NCBI GenBank assembly: GCA_046329435.1
Contig: JAXLUR010000001.1
Span: 744,001-808,000, forward strand
Source of the DNA: M3007 sp046329435
Lineage (GTDB): Bacteria; Bacteroidota; Bacteroidia; Chitinophagales; Saprospiraceae
DNA: 64,000 nucleotides
Reading direction: 5' to 3'
Shown here: piece after piece, positions 58,891-64,000 of the stretch
How positions within the stretch are numbered: position 1 is the first letter of the stretch
Layout of the letters: every line of letters begins with the position of its first letter
Notes under the pieces: generated by a model
The model's database searches: none
What the model was told of the DNA's origin: nothing
What the model saw: the letters and a program-made list of their open reading frames with translations, nothing else
Made by a program: the position numbers and the translations under genes

Positions 58891-61626
58891 ATGCAATCCC
58901 GCCTGTTCGCCATGATTTTCATGGCCTGCCTTCCATTTGCCGCTCTCCTTTCCCAATCTGAATTTCTCGACCCTGCATTCGGCCAGAACGGCCGCCAACT
59001 GGTCCATTTTTTACCCTCCGACGACCAGGGCTTTGCCGTCGTACAGCACCCCGATGGCCGTATTCTGGTTGTTGGCCGTTCGGTAATCGACTCGGCCAAT
59101 CAATTTGCCATCACGCAATACCTGCCCGATGGCCGCCCCGACCTCACGTTCGACATTGACGGAAAAAAAACGGTCAACTTCGGCAACGGTCAGGAAATTG
59201 CTTACGCAGCCGCGCTATTGCCCGACGGCAGGAGTGTCGTTGCTGGGTTTGCCGGCCCGGGTGGGCTGGAAGATTTTGCCGTCGCCCGGCTGATGCCCGA
59301 CGGACTGCCCGACCTCAGTTTTGCCGGCACCGGCCGCGCAACGTTTGATTTCAATTTCGGGATGGACTATGCCTACTCCGTGCTGTACCAGCCCGACGGA
59401 AAAACAGTATTGGCCGGCTATACCAGCCCCGACGGGTTCGAGTCCGACTTTGCCCTGATCCGCCTTTTGCCCGACGGCCAGCCCGACCCTGATTTTGGCA
59501 CCGACGGCCGGGTTGTGCAGTCGTTCAGCACGGTTTCCGACCTCATTTTCGACGCCAAACTGCAGCCGGACGGCAAAATCGTCGTGGCCGGACAAGCCTA
59601 TGCCGAGGATTTCAGTTCCGATTTTATCGTCGCGCGTTACCGGCCCGACGGAACCCTCGACAGCACATTTGCCGACAATGGCGTGGCACTGTTAAACCTC
59701 GGCGACGATGACCTCGCCCGCGGATTGTCGATTCAAAACGACGGCAAGATTGTCGTCGCAGGCGTATCGGTCACCGACTTCCTCCCCAGGGTTGGGGTAA
59801 CAAGATTGCAGCCCGACGGTCAGCCCGACATGAATTTTGGCAGCAATGGCATCCTCTTGCTCGAACCCGGCCCGGCAGGCAACTTCTGCACCGATGTACT
59901 CGTGCAACCCAACGGCGGCATACTGCTTTCCGGCATGATCGAAAACGTGGATTTCCGCGACTTTTTCCTCATGCGCCGCTTGCCCAATGGAGCACCCGAT
60001 CTCAATTTCGGCGACGCCGGACTGGTTGTCACATCAGTGAGCAATACCAACGATAACGCGTATCGGCTGGCCCTTCAGAATGACGGTAAAATCCTGTTGG
60101 CAGGTACGTCCGAACGCCTCGTCAATGCCGACATCACCCTGCTTCGTTATTCTTCTGACGGCAAGGCAGACCTTTCTTTCGGTCAAAACGGCGTCGTGCT
60201 GACCGATGTCGGCGCTTCCCGCGATGTGCTCTCGAAACTGCTCGTACTGCCCGATCAAAAAATTCTCTGCGCCGGCCTTGCCTACAAAACCGTTGCCGGC
60301 GAGCTGACCGCCTATCCCGGTATTTTGCAACTGCATCCCGACGGGCGTCCCGATACGGATTTTGGCGACGGCATTTCTTTTCTGAACCCGGCCGAGGCGG
60401 GGCTGCTGGCCGACATTGTCCGGCTTCCGAACGGTCAGATTGCCGGCGCCGGCCTTTTCGATGGCAAAGCCGGACTGATTCGGCTGAATCAAAACGGCTT
60501 GCCCGACGCAACATTTGGCGTCAGTGGTATTGCGACAAGCAGCTTTGCTCCGCTCAGCAGTTTCCACACCCTGGCGCTCACCCCCAACGGCAAAATGCTG
60601 GCAGGCGGGGCTTCGCCGCTGCCGCAACAGGAGGGCATTCTCGTGCGCTATCAGGCCAATGGTAACTACGACCTCGGGTTTGGCCTGAATGGACAGGCAC
60701 AGGCCCCGGCAGGTTTCCTTTCCTGGGAGCAGCTGGTTTCCCTCACCGATGGCAATTTTCTGGCCCTGGGCACACGCTGGGTAAACGGCGCAAGCCGCGA
60801 TTACCTGGTCAAGTTTCTTGAAAACGGCTCCCCCGACCTCAATTTTGGCAGCGGCGGCCTGGTAATCGACGCCGGCTTGCCGGCCGGTCTGCACCGAGCC
60901 CGCACCTTTATTCGACTGGAATCGGGTAAATTGCTGGTTGCCGGCGGCGGCAATGCCCTTGCTTTTGCCCAGCTGCTGCCCAATGGCGCTCCGGATCCCG
61001 ACTTCGGCGTATCCGGTTTTATTGCCCATCAATTTGGCGCCGATGGAATCGCTTTTGTAAATGCCCTGGCTATACAGGACAACGGCCGGATCGTAGCAGC
61101 CGGAACGAGCGGAGCAAGCATCAACCCCGACCTGAACAATCAATTTGTGCTGCTTCGACTGCACCCAAATGGCAATCTGGACACCAATTTCGGCCTCGAC
61201 GGCTTCATCCGTCTAAATGGCAGGGGCGCCGACCAGGTCGTCCGTCTCGACAACGGCCAGTTGCTGGCCGGAGGCATACAATACAATGGCTTGAACGACG
61301 ATGTGCTGCTGGTCCGAATTATCGATATTCCAACGGTAGGCGTGATCGATGCGGCTTCTGCCGGCGATATTTCGGTAGCCTTGTTCCCCAATCCTGTGCA
61401 ACATTCGATACAGATCAGCTACGAACTGGAAGAGCCGCAAACGGTTCTTATCGATTGCTTTGACGAAGGCGGGCGTTTGCGCACAACATTTTTGACGGGC
61501 AGTACCCGTCAGGCCGGGCCGCAACAGGAAACACTGGAATTGCCCGCCGACTGGCCGGCCGGGGTGTACACCCTGGTGGTGCAGGCCGGGGCAGGCAGAA
61601 AATCGTTGAAATTTGTAAAACTGTAG
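58891..61626 (+). CDS. Secreted delta-60 repeat beta-propeller protein with T9SS sorting domain
   Basis: This 911-residue protein has a signal peptide (QSRLFAMIFMACLPFAALLSQ). About fourteen repeats of roughly 55-60 residues follow, each of the form LQPDGKIVVAG ... ARYRPDGTLDSTFADNG, which are delta-60 repeats thought to build a propeller. The last 85 residues are a type A sorting domain: ALFPNPVQHSIQISYEL, CFDEGGRLRTTFL and a closing strand ending GRKSLKFVKL. It is predicted to be secreted by the type IX system; function unknown. The gene is divergent from the MBOAT gene across about 98 bases. Confidence 0.93.
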   Translation: MQSRLFAMIFMACLPFAALLSQSEFLDPAFGQNGRQLVHFLPSDDQGFAVVQHPDGRILVVGRSVIDSANQFAITQYLPDGRPDLTFDIDGKKTVNFGNGQEIAYAAALLPDGRSVVAGFAGPGGLEDFAVARLMPDGLPDLSFAGTGRATFDFNFGMDYAYSVLYQPDGKTVLAGYTSPDGFESDFALIRLLPDGQPDPDFGTDGRVVQSFSTVSDLIFDAKLQPDGKIVVAGQAYAEDFSSDFIVARYRPDGTLDSTFADNGVALLNLGDDDLARGLSIQNDGKIVVAGVSVTDFLPRVGVTRLQPDGQPDMNFGSNGILLLEPGPAGNFCTDVLVQPNGGILLSGMIENVDFRDFFLMRRLPNGAPDLNFGDAGLVVTSVSNTNDNAYRLALQNDGKILLAGTSERLVNADITLLRYSSDGKADLSFGQNGVVLTDVGASRDVLSKLLVLPDQKILCAGLAYKTVAGELTAYPGILQLHPDGRPDTDFGDGISFLNPAEAGLLADIVRLPNGQIAGAGLFDGKAGLIRLNQNGLPDATFGVSGIATSSFAPLSSFHTLALTPNGKMLAGGASPLPQQEGILVRYQANGNYDLGFGLNGQAQAPAGFLSWEQLVSLTDGNFLALGTRWVNGASRDYLVKFLENGSPDLNFGSGGLVIDAGLPAGLHRARTFIRLESGKLLVAGGGNALAFAQLLPNGAPDPDFGVSGFIAHQFGADGIAFVNALAIQDNGRIVAAGTSGASINPDLNNQFVLLRLHPNGNLDTNFGLDGFIRLNGRGADQVVRLDNGQLLAGGIQYNGLNDDVLLVRIIDIPTVGVIDAASAGDISVALFPNPVQHSIQISYELEEPQTVLIDCFDEGGRLRTTFLTGSTRQAGPQQETLELPADWPAGVYTLVVQAGAGRKSLKFVKL

Positions 61627-61633
61627 CGCTACT

Positions 61634-61667
61634 GCAGCGCCGACCCTCAGGACAGGGTCGGCGCTGC
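61634..61667. terminator. Hairpin between convergent genes
   Basis: Perfect 14-bp GC-rich arms (61634-61647 with 61654-61667) with a six-base loop lie between the stops of the delta-60 protein and the lyase. There is no U tract on either side, so efficiency is uncertain. Confidence 0.6.
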
Positions 61668-61669
61668 AA

Positions 61670-62545
61670 TTATGTAAACACGTCAAGCGACATCGTCAGA
61701 CTTCGGCCGAATGCCTGCCGGTTGAGTCCATGTTCTGCATGCATTTCATCGAGAAAAAAGACCAGGTTTTCGGTAGCCATATTGCCGGTAAGATCGTCTT
61801 TGGCCATCGGGCAACCGCCGTAGCCGCGCATGGCGCCGTCGAAACGGCGGCAACCGCTTTGCCACGCTGCTTCAATTTTTTCACGCCAGTTATGCGGCTG
61901 GGTGTGCAGGTGGGCGCCAAATTCCACATCGGGGAATGCCGGAATCAGGTTGCCAAACAGGTAGGCAATGTTTTCCGGGTTGGAGCAACCGATGGTGTCG
62001 GACAGCGAAAAAATCCGGATGCCCATCGGCGCCAGCGCCGACACCCATTTCTGCACCGTTTCCACGTTCCAGGGGTCGCCGTAGGGGTTGCCAAAACCCA
62101 TGGAGATGTACAGCACCAGTTCCTTGCCGTGCCGGCTGCAAAGTTCCTGAATGGCCTGCGTACGTTCGACACTTTCGGCAATCGTTGCATTGGTATTGCG
62201 CAGCTGAAAGGTTTCGCTGATGCTGAACGGATAGCCCAGATAGCGTATTTCGGGAAATTGGCAGGCATCCTCGGCGCCACGCTGGTTGGCCACGATGGCC
62301 AGCAGTTTGGTCGCGGTGCCGGAAAGGTCTAATTTTGCCAAAACTTCGGCGGTATCGCGCATTTGCGGAATGGCTTTGGGGCTCACAAAAGACCCGAAAT
62401 CGAGCGAATCAAAACCGACCTGCAACAACTGGTTGATGTAGGCCGCCTTGGTCTCCGTCGGGATAAAATGATGCAGGCCCTGCATCGCATCGCGAGGGCA
62501 TTCGATTAATTTGACAAAATCTGAATCGCGGGTGGTAACAGACAA
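61670..62545 (-). CDS. Hydroxymethylglutaryl-CoA lyase-family aldolase
   Basis: This 291-residue TIM-barrel enzyme of the DRE-TIM superfamily has N-terminal LIECPRDAMQG (the RDxxQ catalytic Arg-Asp). FVSPKAIPQMRD, SLSDTIGCSNPENI and the metal-binding FGAHLHTQPHNW (HxH) follow. Next is RFDGAMRGYGGCPMAKDDLTGNMATENL, containing the active-site Cys loop GGCPMA and the Asn of GNMATE. HMG-CoA lyase splits HMG-CoA into acetyl-CoA and acetoacetate in leucine breakdown. The ECPRDGLQ box is ECPRDAMQ here, a mild change, so a related acyl-CoA lyase is possible. Confidence 0.9.
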   Translation of the reverse strand: MSVTTRDSDFVKLIECPRDAMQGLHHFIPTETKAAYINQLLQVGFDSLDFGSFVSPKAIPQMRDTAEVLAKLDLSGTATKLLAIVANQRGAEDACQFPEIRYLGYPFSISETFQLRNTNATIAESVERTQAIQELCSRHGKELVLYISMGFGNPYGDPWNVETVQKWVSALAPMGIRIFSLSDTIGCSNPENIAYLFGNLIPAFPDVEFGAHLHTQPHNWREKIEAAWQSGCRRFDGAMRGYGGCPMAKDDLTGNMATENLVFFLDEMHAEHGLNRQAFGRSLTMSLDVFT

Positions 62546-62650
62546 GGGTGTAAACGGATTTGTTTAGGACTGAACAAATTTGGCTTGCCAAAGTTAGGGG
62601 CTCTGTTATTTCACCCGTTTTAAATTGTACAATCTTACTTTGATTTGACG

Positions 62651-62884
62651 ATGAAAAATAAAGGACTCTGGTATTTGCTCGGATTTGCCTTCATCATTCT
62701 CGGGCTTTCAGCCATTTTTCTGCAAGTGGTCGGCACGCACTGGGCTTTTCTCGGTTTTTTGGAAAAACCCGGACACCTGTTTTCCCTGATCATCAAAATT
62801 GTGATGGTCATGGTCGGATTTGCGGTCGTCGCCCTTGCCAGTATGGACTGGGAGCGCGACCGGCGCGAAAGCCGAGGCGAATAA
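62651..62884 (+). CDS. Small two-helix membrane protein of unknown function
   Basis: This 77-residue protein starts at ATG 62651; a TTG two codons upstream is less likely. Two hydrophobic helices (about residues 6-28 and 43-64) and a charged C-terminus (DWERDRRESRGE) are visible. A TACTTTG element (62636-62642) lies eight bases before the start, so the message is nearly leaderless. The next gene, also a membrane protein, follows in 28 bases. I recognise no family. Confidence 0.7.
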   Translation: MKNKGLWYLLGFAFIILGLSAIFLQVVGTHWAFLGFLEKPGHLFSLIIKIVMVMVGFAVVALASMDWERDRRESRGE

Positions 62885-62912
62885 TTCTGTATGCTACTCA
62901 ACCCATTTTACC

Positions 62913-63434
62913 ATGTTTGAACTTCTCAGCCGCTACTTCTGGATCCTGGGCCTCCTTTCCGGAGTGATCAATTATTATTTCCTGAAAAAGAACATCCAGA
63001 CTCATATCGAGGAAGACCCGTCCCGGGAGCCGGGCTACAATCAGTTCCTGACTTATTTCCTGGGCTACAACTTCTTTTTATGGCTGTTGATAGGTGCAAT
63101 CCTCATGAGCCAGCCACAAGAAACTATTTTCACTTTGTTATGGGAGCCAACTTCGAACTGGGTGCATCAGTTGTTCTGGGCCTTGTTTATCACCAGCTGG
63201 TGTGTTTTGTCGTGGTGGATTATTATGGGTCAAGGAGCGGAATTTCTGGAAAGTCATCCCGGACTTATTCGTATAAACGTGCCTGGCGTTGATTCGCAAC
63301 GGCCGAGCGCCAAAGCGATCCGAACGGTATGGATCGGGGCAGTTGTTGTTTCTCTGTTGGTATTTTCGTTGTTTTTTACCCAAAAAAACATGCCAACACA
63401 CCACAAGGAACTCCCGGAGCATCATATCCGTTGA
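62913..63434 (+). CDS. Membrane protein of unknown function, about four helices
   Basis: This 173-residue protein starts at ATG 62913 (MFELLSRYFWILG); the open frame extends further left but that part overlaps the preceding gene. Hydrophobic segments lie at about residues 5-23, 47-65, 83-103 and 138-156. A polar loop between the first two reads KKNIQTHIEEDPSREPGY, and the tail is His-rich (MPTHHKELPEHHIR). I see no catalytic motif. It is preceded by a small membrane protein and followed after ten bases by an RtcB-family gene. Confidence 0.75.
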   Translation: MFELLSRYFWILGLLSGVINYYFLKKNIQTHIEEDPSREPGYNQFLTYFLGYNFFLWLLIGAILMSQPQETIFTLLWEPTSNWVHQLFWALFITSWCVLSWWIIMGQGAEFLESHPGLIRINVPGVDSQRPSAKAIRTVWIGAVVVSLLVFSLFFTQKNMPTHHKELPEHHIR

Positions 63435-63444
63435 ATTCGTCCTA

Positions 63445-64000
63445 TGGAAAACCTGACCATTTTTGGCGCGCCCATAATCGATACAAACGCCATTGAACAA
63501 ATCAAACGCTGTCCGGCATCGCCCGACGACCGCGCTGCCCTCACAGCCGATGCTCACTACGGCTACGGGCACCCTATCGGGGGCGTGGTGGCTTACCGCG
63601 ATAAAATCAGCCTTTCGGGCGTGGGCTTCGACATTGCCTGCGGCAACAAAGCCGTGCAAACCAATATAAAAGCCGCCGAGATGGACCGGGAAAAGATCAT
63701 GGACGAGATTTTCAAACAGATCGGTTTCGGTGTCGGGCGGCCCAACCCCAGGCCCATCGATCACCCGGTGTTCGATCACATTGCCAAAGCCGAATTTGCC
63801 CCGCAAAGGGCCATGATGCGACTGGCCATGGACCAACTCGGCACGGTGGGCTCTGGCAATCATTTCGTCGATCTTTTTGAAGACGAAGCAGGCTGGCTCT
63901 GGATCGGCGTTCACTTCGGATCGCGCGGTTTCGGGCACAAAACCACAACCGGCTTCATTGCCTTGTCCAAAGGAAAGTCATTTGCCGATCATGTTCCCGA
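63445..64000 (+). CDS. RtcB-family RNA ligase, N-terminal part
   Basis: The frame opens at ATG 63445 and runs off the window after about 185 codons. Motifs are ADAHYGYGHPIGGVVAY (family DxHxGxGxPxGG), SGVGFDIACGNKAV (metal-binding GxDIxCG with Cys), LGTVGSGNHFVDLF and IGVHFGSRGFGHKT (His and Ser-Arg-Gly). These are the RtcB manganese/GTP site residues, so the enzyme should join 2',3'-cyclic phosphate and 5'-OH RNA ends. The N-terminal 35 residues are short compared with E. coli RtcB, suggesting one of the paralogous subfamilies. The catalytic His of the C-terminal half is outside the window. Confidence 0.9.

Noticed and set aside
1..64000. CRISPR arrays, insertion sequences, prophage or integrase genes
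   Set aside because: None was seen: no spaced direct repeats, no transposase or integrase frames, and only the single tRNA at 47360 without a flanking integrase.

Overview
The window looks like chromosome from a moderately GC-rich member of the Bacteroidota, probably Saprospiria/Lewinella-like or a related marine or freshwater group; the lineage is an inference. Four things point there. Many genes are preceded by the Bacteroidota-type promoter (TTG or TTTG, about 19 bases, then TAnnTTTG). Shine-Dalgarno sequences are largely absent. Two secreted proteins end in type IX secretion (Por) sorting domains. The remaining families are also typical of the phylum: DUF1573, futalosine-pathway MqnB, a fused CcoN-CcoO, a C39-type ABC exporter and alpha-2-macroglobulin. 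No phage, insertion sequence or CRISPR array was seen. The window cuts a porin-like gene at its left end and an RtcB-family gene at its right end.

Layout. 1-3.2 kb: porin-like gene, a small membrane protein with an MHS-type major facilitator, and an ArsR-type repressor with a readable operator. 3.3-4.7 kb: SGNH hydrolase. 4.8-18.4 kb: a complete cbb3 (microaerobic) oxidase island. It holds ccoG, ccoH and a DsbD_2/TauE-like protein on the + strand and ccoI on the - strand. The structural operon ccoS-ccoNO-ccoQ-ccoP follows, then a CBS/universal-stress operon, then a two-component system. 18.5-26.6 kb: second SGNH hydrolase, DUF1080 protein, C39 ABC exporter with HlyD adaptor, DUF1573, PAP2 and a methyltransferase. 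26.6-32.5 kb: mqnB, saccharopine dehydrogenase family, an unusual 0.9-kb intergenic region with a candidate small RNA, a TonB_C/TPR protein and a PhoB/PhoR-like pair. 32.6-39.8 kb: a 2050-residue alpha-2-macroglobulin and an exported superoxide dismutase. 40-47.4 kb: a + strand housekeeping run (RluD type, lipid kinase, SUI1, substrate-binding lipoprotein, TrmH type, GT2, GT4, RDD) closed by tRNA-Arg(UCU). 47.4-64 kb: T9SS-exported proteins, ung, lptD, amidase, MlaD type, OsmC, MBOAT, HMG-CoA lyase family, two small membrane proteins and RtcB.

The most notable system is the oxygen-control circuit at the oxidase island. The histidine kinase at 16015 carries a PAS domain very close to the haem PAS of rhizobial FixL, including the haem histidine and the key arginine. 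The next gene is a single protein joining a FixJ-like receiver to a complete Crp/Fnr (FixK-like) effector and DNA-binding module, so FixJ and FixK are collapsed into one polypeptide. Three promoters in the island (ccoG, ccoS and the CBS-USP operon) carry the same site, TGACAAnnGTCA, with its centre 35.5-36.5 bases before the last G of the -7 element. This is the geometry of a class II activated promoter and matches the core of the rhizobial FixK box. The sequence therefore predicts a local regulon: low oxygen, FixL-like kinase, receiver-FixK fusion, then cbb3 oxidase, its assembly factors and the CBS/universal-stress proteins.
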